A stretch of DNA of 64,000 nucleotides from Phycisphaeraceae bacterium (GTDB lineage Bacteria; Planctomycetota; Phycisphaerae; Phycisphaerales; UBA1924). Made by a program: the position numbers and the translations under genes. The notes below the pieces were generated by a model. The model was not told the origin of the DNA. It searched no databases and saw only the letters and a program-made list of their open reading frames with translations. Location of the stretch: the NCBI GenBank assembly GCA_019636695.1, contig JAHBXD010000001.1, positions 241,661-305,660 on the forward strand. The letters run 5' to 3'. Positions 17,078 through 26,121 of this stretch are shown here, piece by piece (the stretch's first letter is position 1; every line of letters starts with the position of its first letter).

Positions 17078-17722
17078 ATGCCCTTCTCGCTGCCACCGCT
17101 TCCATACCCCAAGGAAGCCCTGGAACCCCACATCGACGCTCGGACCATGGACATCCACCATGGCAAGCACCACAACGCCTACGTCACCAACGCCAACAAG
17201 GCCCTCGAAGGCACCCCGTGGGCTACCGCCGATGTCGAACTCGTTCTGACGAAGCTCAGGGAAATCCCGGAGAAGATCCGCGGCGCCGTGAGAAATAACG
17301 CCGGTGGCCATTGGAATCATTCCCTCTTTTGGAACATCATGGCTCCTCCCTCAAATGGGGGGGGTGGGGCGCCTGCGGGGAATCTCCTGGCGGCGATCAA
17401 TTCCGCGTTCGGTTCCTTTGATGATTTCAAAGAGAAGTTCGCGGCGGCCGCGGCTGCGCGTTTCGGTTCGGGGTGGGTCTGGCTCTGCGCGGTGAACAAG
17501 ACCTTGGAAATCTGCTCGACGGCGAACCAAGACAACCCCTTGATGCACGATGCGATCGGGCCGGCCGCGGGTTGCGGCGGCATGCCGATCCTCGGGTTGG
17601 ATGTCTGGGAGCACGCGTACTACCTGAACTACCAGAACCGTCGGCCCGACTATGTCACGGCGTGGTGGAACGTCGTGAATTGGTCGAAGGTCGGTGAACT
17701 GTTCACCAAGGCGACCTCCTGA
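17078..17722 (+). CDS. sodA: superoxide dismutase, Mn/Fe family (Mn-like)
   Basis: This is a 214-aa enzyme that dismutates superoxide to oxygen and peroxide. Family blocks are [24 protein letters not shown] (first metal His), [13 protein letters not shown] (second His), [10 protein letters not shown] and the signature [15 protein letters not shown] carrying the Asp and His ligands. The GGHxNHSLFW pattern and NQDNPL favour the Mn form, though cambialistic use is possible. GGAGGA lies 5 nt before the ATG. The insert [15 protein letters not shown] is the usual variable loop. No signal peptide is seen, so it is cytosolic. Confidence 0.95.
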   Translation: MPFSLPPLPYPKEALEPHIDARTMDIHHGKHHNAYVTNANKALEGTPWATADVELVLTKLREIPEKIRGAVRNNAGGHWNHSLFWNIMAPPSNGGGGAPAGNLLAAINSAFGSFDDFKEKFAAAAAARFGSGWVWLCAVNKTLEICSTANQDNPLMHDAIGPAAGCGGMPILGLDVWEHAYYLNYQNRRPDYVTAWWNVVNWSKVGELFTKATS

Positions 17723-17862
17723 GCGGGTCGTTGGGTGCAATTCGGTGACTATCGCGCAGGTAGATCATCCGCCGTTCGTGCCGTTCGGCGGCCGATGCGC
17801 CTTGAGATATCCGGTGTGCCCGCGCGGGTGCCCGAGGGCGTAGGATCGTCCGGAGACTGCGC

Positions 17863-19416
17863 ATGAAACCGAAGAATCTCGTGCTCACGCTGTTTCTGTT
17901 CGTGTTGCCGGTGCTGGCAATTTCGGCTCTGCTCTGGTCGATCGCGCATTACAAGGACAAACGCACGGAGATGGACCATCTGCCGCGTATCGGCCAGGGG
18001 GCCGGTGACACAGGTGGGGCCAACTACATCGGCGAGAAACTGGCCGGTCGCTACTCCTCGCGGGCAGGATCGCAACACGATGAAGGCGACTCTCTGCGGT
18101 CGGAAGAGGCGGGCCACGCATCGGCCCGTCCCGAGGCCGGTGAAGAGTCGTCGGCATTGGTCTTTCCTGAGACGCTCGAGCAGGGGATCGTGATCGTCGT
18201 TCGCGATCTCTCGGGGGCGGCCTCTGACGAAAGACCGATGTATCTCGCGAGTAATCATGTCGGCTGGAACCCCGGCGCTGCGGCGATGAAGATGCACCAG
18301 CGTTCGGATACCCGCTGGCAGATCGTGCTGCCCCAGGCGAGCGAGTCTTCACGGCTTGAGTTCAAGTTCACGCTGGGAACGTGGGATACGGTCGAGCTTT
18401 CGGCGACGGGCGAAGACCATGTTCCCAATCGACAACTGCCGAAGGTTGATCCCGCGCTCTTCACGGGCGATGCTCGCCCGGTTTTCGAGTTTGAAGTGCC
18501 TTCATTCAAGAAGGTTCGTGATCTTGAAACGGCGAGAAGGCTCGATCCATACCGCACGCTTGATGTCACCGGCGATGTGCGCAGAGTGCAGGTAAGCGGT
18601 GGGGCAGGGCCGGCTTCGGGCATGACGCGAGATCTGCTCGTCTGGCTGCCGCCGGGCTACGACGCACCCGAAAACCAGCGAAGGCAATATCCGGTGCTGT
18701 TTCTGCACGATGGGCAGAATCTCTTTGAGCATCTGCCCGGTGTCGCCGGGGAGTGGGGGGCGGACGAGACCGCCCATCGCCTCATCAGCGAGGGGCAAAT
18801 CGAGCCGCTCATCATCGTCGGTGTGCCTCACAGCGGAGCCTCGCGGATTGAGGAATACGTGCCGCTGGAGACCTTCCGCGACCATCCGGTCTACGGGCGC
18901 GAGTATGCGGCGTGGTTTGTGCGCGAGGTTGTTCCGCGTGTCCGCAAGACGCTGCGCGTCCGGACCGATGCCTCAGGGACAGCGATCGGCGGCTCGTCAC
19001 TGGGGGCGGTGATCTCGCTGTTCATCGCGGCGGAGAACCCCGACATGTTCGGCGGCGTGCTGCTGGAAAGCCCTTCATCGCTCCGGCTTGATGACGGCTC
19101 CTCACCCTGGCGCGAGTATGCGGCGTCGATCCGGAACTGGCCCGGGCGGGTGTATGTCGGCATGGGCGATCGTGAAGCGGGTGACCGCCCGGCCGATGCG
19201 CCCTTGAATGAACGCTCCGTACGCTGGGCCGAGGAATTGATCGATTATGCTCGTGCAGGTGGGGCGGTCGATCGTCGTCTCCATATCGGCTCAGGGCATC
19301 GGCATACGGAATCGGCATGGGCCGAGCGCCTGCCCGCGGCCTTGATGTTTCTGTTCCCACCCGTGCCGCAGGGGGTCGAAGGCGACCAAGGCCCGCAACT
19401 GCCGACAGGTCCGTGA
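17863..19416 (+). CDS. membrane-anchored esterase with N-terminal CBM20/48-like domain
   Basis: This is a 517-aa protein. One N-terminal membrane segment (LTLFLFVLPVLAISALLWSIA) anchors or exports it. Residues about 100-200 resemble a starch-binding or E-set fold (MYLASNHVGWNP...RLEFKFTLGTWDTVELSATGEDHVPNR). Residues about 240-500 form an enterochelin-esterase-like alpha/beta hydrolase: LLVWLPPGYD, YPVLFLHDGQNLFE, the nucleophile elbow AIGGSSLGAVIS (GxSxG), and a late GSGHRHTESAW with the catalytic His. Such pairs occur in carbohydrate and siderophore esterases. GGAGA precedes the ATG. The substrate is not predictable. Confidence 0.85.
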   Translation: MKPKNLVLTLFLFVLPVLAISALLWSIAHYKDKRTEMDHLPRIGQGAGDTGGANYIGEKLAGRYSSRAGSQHDEGDSLRSEEAGHASARPEAGEESSALVFPETLEQGIVIVVRDLSGAASDERPMYLASNHVGWNPGAAAMKMHQRSDTRWQIVLPQASESSRLEFKFTLGTWDTVELSATGEDHVPNRQLPKVDPALFTGDARPVFEFEVPSFKKVRDLETARRLDPYRTLDVTGDVRRVQVSGGAGPASGMTRDLLVWLPPGYDAPENQRRQYPVLFLHDGQNLFEHLPGVAGEWGADETAHRLISEGQIEPLIIVGVPHSGASRIEEYVPLETFRDHPVYGREYAAWFVREVVPRVRKTLRVRTDASGTAIGGSSLGAVISLFIAAENPDMFGGVLLESPSSLRLDDGSSPWREYAASIRNWPGRVYVGMGDREAGDRPADAPLNERSVRWAEELIDYARAGGAVDRRLHIGSGHRHTESAWAERLPAALMFLFPPVPQGVEGDQGPQLPTGP

Positions 19417-19597
19417 TGTGAACGGGCCGTGTTTTTTGCGGTGATGTGCGGAATGTCGTATCGCACCAGCCGCGCGCAAAAGTCAGCGAACCGTGCGCGC
19501 ACACGGAATGTCCATCCTCAAAGGAACACACTTGCCCCCGTCGACGGCTTGAATGCCCGATCGTCAGGGGCAAGGGTCATCCGCAACCGGCAAGCGA

Positions 19598-20497
19598 TCA
19601 GCGACGCCGACGCAGGCCTGCCAAGCCCGCCAGCCCGAGCATGGCGAACGTACCGGGAGTCGGTGTGATGCCGGTGTAGAGCGGAAGGTGGACTTCACCG
19701 CGCATGGTCATCGACGACACATAGACCGACCCTTCGATCGCGGTGGTGTTGGTCAGGTGGGCGTGCGGCGCGAGGATCGCCCCGTTCCAGTGCCGGTCGA
19801 GGGTGATGTCGGCGGCGTCGGCGAAGTTCCACAACGTGATTTCGCGAACGGCCTGCGATGCCCAGGCGCCGACGAAGTTGCCCTGATTGAAGTTCAGGGT
19901 TGCGCCGGTGACATTGACGATGATCGAGGTGGCGCCGTTGGCCGTCAGCTCGATCTGTTGCACCAGGTTGCTAGCGAGGGTGGAAGCAGAGATCGAAAAG
20001 ACCGCGACGCCGTCGGCATCGGGGTTGGCGAAGAACTTCAGCGGCGCGGGTTGCCCGTTGGGGGCCTGAATCGTGCTGTTTGCGATCAGCCCGGAATAGA
20101 AACTCGACAGGCTGACAAGGTCCGCCGCGCGGGCCGCGCCGATGCCGGCCACCGAGGCATCGACGATTTCGGTGCCGCCGCCGTTGAAGTTCAGGTTGGC
20201 GTTGCGTGTACCCGCGCGACGCAGATCGCCCGCCTCCATCTGAATATTGGTCATGTTGATGTTGCCGCCGACGGTCAGCACGTCAATGCCGAGATACTGC
20301 GGCCGAGGCAGCAGGCCGAAGCCGAATTGGGCCGAAGGGCCGGTGAGGTTCCCGCCGACGATCGTGCGTCCTTCGACTTCCTGGTTGGTATCGAGGTTGC
20401 CCGTGACGATCAGGTTGTACTGAAAAATATCCGCCGGCGTGGCGACGGCGCCCGCCGCGAGTGCGGCCACGGTAACAAAGGCGATCGATGCGCGCAT
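19598..20497 (-). CDS. choice-of-anchor A family protein with PEP-CTERM-like tail
   Basis: About 299 aa, exported (signal MRASIAFVTVAALAAGAVA). The body DIFQYNLIVTGNLDTNQEVEGRTIVGGNLTG ... WNGAILAPHAHLTNTTAIEGSVYVSSM matches the choice-of-anchor A domain, a beta-helix-like surface module. The C-terminus TPTPGTFAMLGLAGLAGLRRRR is a sorting signal of the PEP-CTERM type with P-G-T-F in place of PEP, a hydrophobic stretch and a basic end, as seen in planctomycetes. The start at 20497 is chosen because it directly precedes the signal peptide; the frame is open further upstream. The role is presumably extracellular matrix or surface. Confidence 0.85.
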   Translation of the reverse strand: MRASIAFVTVAALAAGAVATPADIFQYNLIVTGNLDTNQEVEGRTIVGGNLTGPSAQFGFGLLPRPQYLGIDVLTVGGNINMTNIQMEAGDLRRAGTRNANLNFNGGGTEIVDASVAGIGAARAADLVSLSSFYSGLIANSTIQAPNGQPAPLKFFANPDADGVAVFSISASTLASNLVQQIELTANGATSIIVNVTGATLNFNQGNFVGAWASQAVREITLWNFADAADITLDRHWNGAILAPHAHLTNTTAIEGSVYVSSMTMRGEVHLPLYTGITPTPGTFAMLGLAGLAGLRRRR

Positions 20498-20839
20498 GGT
20501 GTCTCTCTCCCTTTCTCTCTGACGACCCGACGGGGCCGGGCCGGATCTCTCCTGGCTTCTTTCGAAGCCGCGGACGCGAAGCGCGCCCGCCGCGAGGAAC
20601 TCGATATCGGGACGTGTCACGATTCGAGGTTTTGCCGCGATTTCGGGTGAGCGTACGGTGACGAGCACGACAGGACAAGCCGCGATGGGATCGGCGTGCA
20701 AGAATCAGGGGATATCCTGAGCGCCCTTGCTGGCTTTTCTTGTTTCACCGTGCGACGCTCGCGTCCGATATTCGGCGATCTTGATGCAATGCAGAATAAG
20801 CAACAGGACTGCCGGCGCATAACGCGGCACGAGAATGCG
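20498..20839. other. 342-bp intergenic region
   Basis: The promoter region of the choice-of-anchor A gene and the 3' side of the prepilin-like gene lie here. No gene or terminator was recognised. Confidence 0.5.
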
Positions 20840-21577
20840 CTAGGGTAACCGCCGGCGCCAATCTTCAGATACGGTCCTGTGCGACTGTGCCGAGGCGTCG
20901 TACATCGCCGCGTGGAATTGGGTTCCTTTTAACTTGTTCAGGCCGCCGTGGTACCACCCCAGGCGATCTTGCACATGTACTGGGTTGCGAAAGTCGAGTG
21001 TGCCGACGGTGCGCGTGGGCGGCGGCGCGTTGGAGTCGAAGACCGCCGCGGCACTGTCGACCAGCATGGGGGTGTCGGAAGGGAACTGCACTCGATCGAG
21101 GCGCACCGAGACGGTTTCAACATCAAAGTTCGCGACATCGCCGGGTTCACCGGCGAGGCCGGTGACATTCATCGCGAGCGTGCGCTCAATTTCGTCGCCG
21201 TAGACCCTGCGGGCCGAAGGGCATACCAGGATGCTCCGTCGGGAATAGAGGTCGGGGCCTTCACCCGATCGGCCGGCTTCTTCCTGCACAACCAAGGCCC
21301 AGAAGGGCGTTGTCGTCCATGGCCAACCCAGGGCTGGGGTGCGACCGTCGTTCTGGTCGGCATACATCGTGATGATGGTCGCCACCTGCCTGTGATTGGC
21401 AAGGCATCCGGCTGCCCGCGCGGCCTCACGCGCACCCGAAAGCGCGGGGAGCACGATGCCCAGCAGCAACGCGACGATCGAAACGACCACTAATAACTCG
21501 ATGAGCGTAAAGCCATCGGGTTTGCCCCTCACGACTGGAACAGGCCGAATCCGGATGGCGCGAGCCGGCCTAGGCAC
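20840..21577 (-). CDS. type II secretion/prepilin-type pseudopilin
   Basis: This is a 245-aa protein with the prepilin cleavage and methylation motif KPDG^FTLIELLVVVSIVALLLGIVLPAL (G at about 22, mature Phe, Glu at +5), followed by an ectodomain with CLANHRQVATIITMYADQNDGRTPA and a later VHVQDRLGWYHGGLNKL typical of planctomycetal pseudopilins (H-X9-DG-like, DUF1559-related). It is processed by prepilin peptidase and inserted in the inner membrane. The start is a GTG with GAGGAA 6 nt upstream; it overlaps the crcB stop by 8 nt (GTGCCTAG), so translation is coupled to the fluoride channel, an unexpected pairing. Confidence 0.85.
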   Translation of the reverse strand: MPRPARAIRIRPVPVVRGKPDGFTLIELLVVVSIVALLLGIVLPALSGAREAARAAGCLANHRQVATIITMYADQNDGRTPALGWPWTTTPFWALVVQEEAGRSGEGPDLYSRRSILVCPSARRVYGDEIERTLAMNVTGLAGEPGDVANFDVETVSVRLDRVQFPSDTPMLVDSAAAVFDSNAPPPTRTVGTLDFRNPVHVQDRLGWYHGGLNKLKGTQFHAAMYDASAQSHRTVSEDWRRRLP

Positions 21578-21968
21578 CGCCGATTCCTCGCGCTAGCCAC
21601 CAAGAGATCGCCAGTGCCCCGATGCCGATGACAGCGGTTCCCGCGGCATACCCTGCCGCGGCTAGTGTTTTCCCTAGGCGCAAGAGTTCGAAGGTCTCGG
21701 CACCGAAGGCTGAAAAAGTGGTCAGCCCGCCGCAGAACCCGGTCAGGAGGAGGCATTTGATGCGCGTGGAGGGGCCGAATTGGGGGTCGGCAAGCCCGAG
21801 GATGACCCCTGCGATCGCGCACCCGACGATGTTGACGGCGAGGGTCGCCCATAGCGTGAAGGGGCGATGTTCGGAGGCGAGGAGTACCGAAGCCACGAAG
21901 CGGAGGATGGCCCCGGCGGCACCGCCGATGCCCACCATCGCGATTCCGGCCCATGTCAAGTGCGGCAC
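21570..21968 (-). CDS. crcB: fluoride ion channel CrcB/FluC
   Basis: A 132-aa four-helix membrane protein that exports fluoride as a dual-topology dimer. Conserved blocks are GIGGAAGAILRFVAS, FTLWATLAVNIVGCAIAG and GFCGGLTTFSAFGAETFEL, the last carrying the pore Phe and Thr residues. The frame is open to an ATG at 22043, but a perfect AAGGAGG lies 5 nt before the GTG at 21968, giving the usual FluC N-terminus (PHLTWAGIAMVGIGG). No fluoride riboswitch could be recognised upstream. It is coupled by overlap to the pseudopilin gene. Confidence 0.93.
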   Translation of the reverse strand: MPHLTWAGIAMVGIGGAAGAILRFVASVLLASEHRPFTLWATLAVNIVGCAIAGVILGLADPQFGPSTRIKCLLLTGFCGGLTTFSAFGAETFELLRLGKTLAAAGYAAGTAVIGIGALAISWWLARGIGGA

Positions 21969-22191
21969 GCGATCCTCCTTCGGAGTCATGGCAGGATAGG
22001 TTCTCGGCCCGGGAGAGGGTGTTCGGGCAGGTTGCTCCCCCATGGAACCGCTGGGCCGATGGACCCGAACAACTGATCCCGGCGAATAGTTCGTCGATCG
22101 CTGATTCCGGCGTACACAGGGGGGATGTCGGGGCTACGTTTCGGATCGTCTGACTGTCAGAAACACGAAGGCTCAGAGAGGGCTGAACGCG

Positions 22192-22902
22192 ATGTCAAGC
22201 ATGATGGATGCATACAAGCCGGTCGCCTCGGATCAGACTGCGGTCTGGGAGGCACTGGCCTGGGATATGGATCGTCCCGTCGTTGTGGTCAATGAATCGG
22301 GGAGAATTGTCTTTGCGAACGATGCCGCGGCGCACCATGTCGGGTTGACCGATGGTCAGGGGCTTGCCGGTCGGCAGATGGAAGAAATCGTCCCACCGGA
22401 ATACGCGAGGGAGCGTCTCTCGGTCGTGCGAGAAGTGGCGACTACCGGCCAGACGATCGCGGTCGAGGGCATGACTCGTGGGCGTTGGCGTCGGTCGGTA
22501 TTCCGCCCGATGGGCACGGTCGGTGAGCATCAGCGGTGTGTGCTGGCGGTGCAGGTTCCCGTGCCGCGGCCCCGGAACGGGACCGTGTCGCAGGACGCGG
22601 GATATGAAGTGCGTCGGGCCAAGGTTGATGATTTCGGGCCACTGGCGACCTTGAGCGAGCGCGAGTTGGAAGTGCTGCGGCTGATCGCTGAAGGAAAGAC
22701 GACCGCGGAGATCGCCAAGGCTCTTCACCGGAGCGTCAAGACCGTGGAATGGCACCGTGTTTCGTTGGGAACTAAGCTCGGCGCGGCCAATCGCGTGGAG
22801 TTGGCACGGATTGCCATTCAGGCGGGGTTGGTCAATCTGGATTCGCTTGAGCCACATCGCACAGCCGAGCCTGCACCCGACGCGACGGTGACGACTGCCT
22901 GA
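22192..22902 (+). CDS. PAS domain / LuxR-type HTH transcriptional regulator
   Basis: This is a 236-aa protein. Residues about 20-125 form a PAS sensor (MDRPVVVVNESGRIVFANDAAAHHVG ... LAGRQMEEIVPP), and residues about 153-215 a GerE/LuxR HTH (LATLSERELEVLRLIAEGKTTAEIAKALHRSVKTVEWHRVSLGTKLGAANRVELARIAI). It lacks a receiver domain, so the PAS domain itself probably senses a ligand or redox state or recruits a partner. It is divergent from crcB, with about 220 nt between start codons. Targets are unknown. Confidence 0.9.
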   Translation: MSSMMDAYKPVASDQTAVWEALAWDMDRPVVVVNESGRIVFANDAAAHHVGLTDGQGLAGRQMEEIVPPEYARERLSVVREVATTGQTIAVEGMTRGRWRRSVFRPMGTVGEHQRCVLAVQVPVPRPRNGTVSQDAGYEVRRAKVDDFGPLATLSERELEVLRLIAEGKTTAEIAKALHRSVKTVEWHRVSLGTKLGAANRVELARIAIQAGLVNLDSLEPHRTAEPAPDATVTTA

Positions 22903-22938
22903 AGGCGGCTACGGAAACCGGACGGGATCGGCGATCGA

Positions 22939-23400
22939 TCACCTGCCCATTCCGGTGCGCGCACGGTGCATGAAACCCTTGGCGTATCGGTCGAGAAAGG
23001 CCTGGACGGCCCGGGCTGTCGCACTTGGTGATATGCCCCAGCACGCGACGGCTGGCTCGTTCCATTCCACATCGAGTTGCACAGTCAGCACCCCTTCGAC
23101 GGTGTATGCGCTGGGGAGTTTGTCGGCCCAATACGCCGTTAAGGCGTTGACATCGGGGGCGCCCAGGCTGATCGTGGGACGCCGCCGCAGGGTGTCGTCG
23201 TTGAGATACCACAAGTCAGTGCACACCATGGGGCAGAGTTGGTCGGCCGGGTCGTCGGTGGTGTTCAACCCTGCAAGGCACCCTGCAAGGTGCGTGGCCA
23301 AGGGGCGATCCCAGCGCTCGGCGGCAAGGTGTGCCCCGACGACAATGAGCACGAGGGCGTCGGGGTCGATGGGGTCGGGGCGTCGGTCGAGTGGATCCAT
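22939..23400 (-). CDS. hypothetical protein
   Basis: This is a 153-aa protein, convergent with the LuxR regulator. It has mixed helix/strand character with segments PDALVLIVVGAHLAAERWDRPLATHLA, LGAPDVNALTAYWADKLPSAYTVEGVLTVQLDVEWNEPAVACWG and a C-terminal RAVQAFLDRYAKGFM. Amino-acid composition and the Trp/Tyr/Asn content look like a real soluble protein, unlike the opposite-strand frame, which is Ser/Arg-rich. No domain was recognised. Two Cys (about residues 56 and 60, CPMVC) form a CxxxC. Confidence 0.6.
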   Translation of the reverse strand: MDPLDRRPDPIDPDALVLIVVGAHLAAERWDRPLATHLAGCLAGLNTTDDPADQLCPMVCTDLWYLNDDTLRRRPTISLGAPDVNALTAYWADKLPSAYTVEGVLTVQLDVEWNEPAVACWGISPSATARAVQAFLDRYAKGFMHRARTGMGR

Positions 23401-23632
23401 GTGCGCGGCGAGTCTACAGGCTGATTCTCGGACGGGGGATGGCGAGTTCGGCTGGGCGATCGAGAGCAGGGTGTGTCAAGGTCCGTTCCTTGTTGCCCGG
23501 GCCGGTGCAGGCGTTGCGATCGTTCGGGTCGTCCGCCGATCAGCCCCCCCAGACTGGGGCGGGGTGGTCGATGCGCCGATGCAGGCTCCCGAGTTGTCCC
23601 TGCGTTGAGGCGGGGCGAGGAGGCGAGCGGAT

Positions 23633-24118
23633 ATGGCGGTTCGACTCGGGGATCTCCTGGTGCAGCGGGGCGTGCTGACCGGCGCTCAGCGTGACCAGAT
23701 CGTGGAAGTGCAACTGACTTCAGGGCGCCCTTTCGGCGAACTGGCCGAGCGGTTGTTCGGGGTTTCACCTAGTGCTATTGAGGGGGCATGGGCGACCCAA
23801 TATGCCATGCTGGCCCCGAAGATTGATCCGAGGTTGCGGGTGCCTTCGGCAAAGGTGCTCGGGCTGGTCGAACGGCGGCAGGCTTGGCAGTTCGGGGTGT
23901 TGCCGATTGAGTTCGAGGGGCATGATCTGGTGGTCTGCACCACCGAGGCGCATCTGGCGAGGGCGTTACGCTTCTGCGGCTGGCGGATCGTGCATCCGTG
24001 CTCGTTTGTGATCACCGACCTGGCAACGCTGGGCGAAGCGCTTGATCTGCACTACCCCATGGCCGGGATGAGCGCCGACGACCTTGTCCAGGTGATGCAG
24101 CGACGCTGGGCGAGCTAG
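23633..24118 (+). CDS. stand-alone MshEN (GspE N-terminal) domain protein
   Basis: This is a 161-aa protein. It opens MAVRLGDLLVQRGVLTGAQRDQIVEVQLTSGRPFGELAERLFGVSP, the classic GspE/MshE N-terminal pattern (LGELLVxxGxIxxxQLxxAL ... GxxLGexLv), and continues VPSAKVLGLVERRQAWQFGVLPIEFEGHDLVVCTTEA, corresponding to VPxxVAxRYxxLPL...DxLxVAM. These domains bind c-di-GMP in MshE. Here the domain is not fused to an ATPase, so it could be a separate regulatory subunit for the pilus or secretion ATPases. rimO follows after 39 nt on the same strand. Confidence 0.75.
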   Translation: MAVRLGDLLVQRGVLTGAQRDQIVEVQLTSGRPFGELAERLFGVSPSAIEGAWATQYAMLAPKIDPRLRVPSAKVLGLVERRQAWQFGVLPIEFEGHDLVVCTTEAHLARALRFCGWRIVHPCSFVITDLATLGEALDLHYPMAGMSADDLVQVMQRRWAS

Positions 24119-24157
24119 CGCGGGATCGGGGGAGGGGCGGTCCATACGATTGCGGGC

Positions 24158-25927
24158 ATGGCCGCAACGCCTCAAACCCCGGTCAACACCCAGGCGAGCG
24201 AAATTCGCACGGTGTCGTTCGTCAGCCTCGGCTGTCCGAAGAACCTTGTGGATTCCGAGAAAATGCTCGGCCTGCTCGCTGAAGACGGGCTGGCCCCGGT
24301 CGCCTATGAGCCGGGTGCGGCGGACGAGCGGTGGGACGATGCCGCACATGTGGAGGGGCGGAGTTCGCTTCCGGGGGAGCGCCCGGCAGGGCGCGACGAT
24401 TTCAACGGCGCCGATGCGGTGGTCATCAACACGTGCGGTTTTCTGGAGGCGAGCAAGGATGAATCGCTGGGAGTGATCCGCGATGCGATCGCGGCGAAGG
24501 CGGCCGGTCGGATCAAGCGTGTCGTGGTGGCGGGGTGCCTGGTGCAGCGTCACCGCGCGAAGATGCTTGAGTGGGCCCCGGGGATCGATGCGCTCATCGG
24601 CGTCTTTGACCGCGACAAGATCGTGGAGGCCGTGCGCGGCCTGAGTCCTCAGGATCGTGCATCGCGTCCGAGTTCGGCGGCGGATGCCTCGGATCGTCCG
24701 GCGTACTGGATCGCGGGCAACGCGCTGGAGGCCGCGCGCGAGCGCGGGCTGAGCACGACCGGCCTGACTGTGCACGGCAAAGACGGCAAGGGCATCGGCT
24801 ATTTTGAGGATGATTCGGCCCGGCTTCGCCTCACGCCCAGGCATTATGCCTATCTGCGTGTCAGCGAAGGGTGCAACCAGAAATGCGCTTTCTGCACGAT
24901 TCCGAGCATTCGCGGCAAGATGCGATCCAAACCGATCGAACGCATTGTCGAGGAAGCCCGCGAACTGGTGCAGGACGGCGCATTTGAGTTGAACCTGATC
25001 GGCCAGGATACCACCAGTTACGGCGACGATATCGGGATGGGCCTGGGGACGATTCCAGGAAATCCAACCGCATCGCCCAGTCGGGCGGGCATGTTCCGCG
25101 GCGGCCTGCCCGCGATGCTCAAGGCCGTGACCGATGTCGTCCGCGAACAGGCCTCGCACGGGTGGGTGCGTTTGATGTACGCGTATCCGAGCAATTTTTC
25201 GGATGAGATGATCGACGCCTTCGCCTCGCTCTGCGAGCAGGGCATCCTGCTTCCGTACATCGACATTCCGCTGCAACATGCCGGCGACCGGATGCTGACT
25301 CGCATGCGTAGGCATGTCACCGCGGCACAGCAGCGGCAGTTGCTCGAAAAACTGCGTGACCGTGTGCCGGGCATGGCCATTCGCACGACGTTCATCAGCG
25401 GGTTCCCGGGAGAGACGGAAGACGACCACCGCGAGTTGCTCGCTTTCGTGGAAGAGATGCAGTTTGACGCGGTAGGCGTATTTGAATATTCGCATGAACC
25501 GGGCACCCCCGCGGGCACGATGGAGGCCGATCCGGCTCTGGCGGTGCCCGCTGTCGAGAAGGCGCGGCGCAAGGGCGAGGTGATGGCCTTGCAACAGCGC
25601 ATCGCGTTCGAGCAGGCGGCCTACCTTGCCGAGCAATTTGATGAGCGCGATCCTGTGAACACGGGATGCCGTTTTGACGTCCTGATCGACCGGGCGCTGG
25701 CGAGCTCGGGCCTTGCGACCACAGGGGTGGGTAAAGGTGGCCGGTTGTATCAGGGAAGGTGTTATTTTCAGGCGCCGCAGATCGACGCCGTGACGTTTGT
25801 GCAGAGTCGAGAGCCCCTCGCTTCGGGCGAACTTGTCCGCTGCACGATCGTGGGAAGCGATGGGTACGACCTGATCGCCAGGCCCGTGGCCGAACTGGAA
25901 AAGCGGGTGACGCTCAAAGTGCTCTAG
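24158..25927 (+). CDS. rimO: ribosomal protein uS12 methylthiotransferase RimO
   Basis: This is a 589-aa radical SAM enzyme that methylthiolates an Asp of ribosomal protein S12. The UPF0004 domain has VSLGCPKNLVDSEKMLG and Cys at about 26, 93 and 127 for one 4Fe-4S cluster; the radical SAM motif CNQKCAFC is at about 239-246; GFPGETEDDHRELL follows; the C-terminal TRAM domain begins near VNTGCRFDVLIDRA. The SLGCPKN signature separates RimO from MiaB. It is about 140 residues longer than usual (around 440), owing to insertions at about 55-80 and 165-220 that are rich in charged and small residues. Confidence 0.93.
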   Translation: MAATPQTPVNTQASEIRTVSFVSLGCPKNLVDSEKMLGLLAEDGLAPVAYEPGAADERWDDAAHVEGRSSLPGERPAGRDDFNGADAVVINTCGFLEASKDESLGVIRDAIAAKAAGRIKRVVVAGCLVQRHRAKMLEWAPGIDALIGVFDRDKIVEAVRGLSPQDRASRPSSAADASDRPAYWIAGNALEAARERGLSTTGLTVHGKDGKGIGYFEDDSARLRLTPRHYAYLRVSEGCNQKCAFCTIPSIRGKMRSKPIERIVEEARELVQDGAFELNLIGQDTTSYGDDIGMGLGTIPGNPTASPSRAGMFRGGLPAMLKAVTDVVREQASHGWVRLMYAYPSNFSDEMIDAFASLCEQGILLPYIDIPLQHAGDRMLTRMRRHVTAAQQRQLLEKLRDRVPGMAIRTTFISGFPGETEDDHRELLAFVEEMQFDAVGVFEYSHEPGTPAGTMEADPALAVPAVEKARRKGEVMALQQRIAFEQAAYLAEQFDERDPVNTGCRFDVLIDRALASSGLATTGVGKGGRLYQGRCYFQAPQIDAVTFVQSREPLASGELVRCTIVGSDGYDLIARPVAELEKRVTLKVL

Positions 25928-26121
25928 AGGAGTGCGCGGAATGTCATGCCGCGCCCGTCACCATGCCGGCGGACCTCGGGGCAGCCTCGGTACACGCTCT
26001 GGCGAATGCTGTCGTTTTCCGAATCGCGATCAGAGACTGATGGATCTGGAGTCGGTCTTGCGCGCGCGGGGTCACCCGCCGCGTGATTTCGCCATTCGGT
26101 GTGCTTCGCGATGCGCGGCAA

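Noticed and set aside
21969-22191. Fluoride riboswitch upstream of crcB
   Set aside because: The conserved GGNGAUGG...CCGCNNUAAUGGCUGAUG pattern could not be found.
22955-23608. 217-aa plus-strand frame
   Set aside because: Ser/Arg-rich and opposite a more protein-like minus-strand frame.
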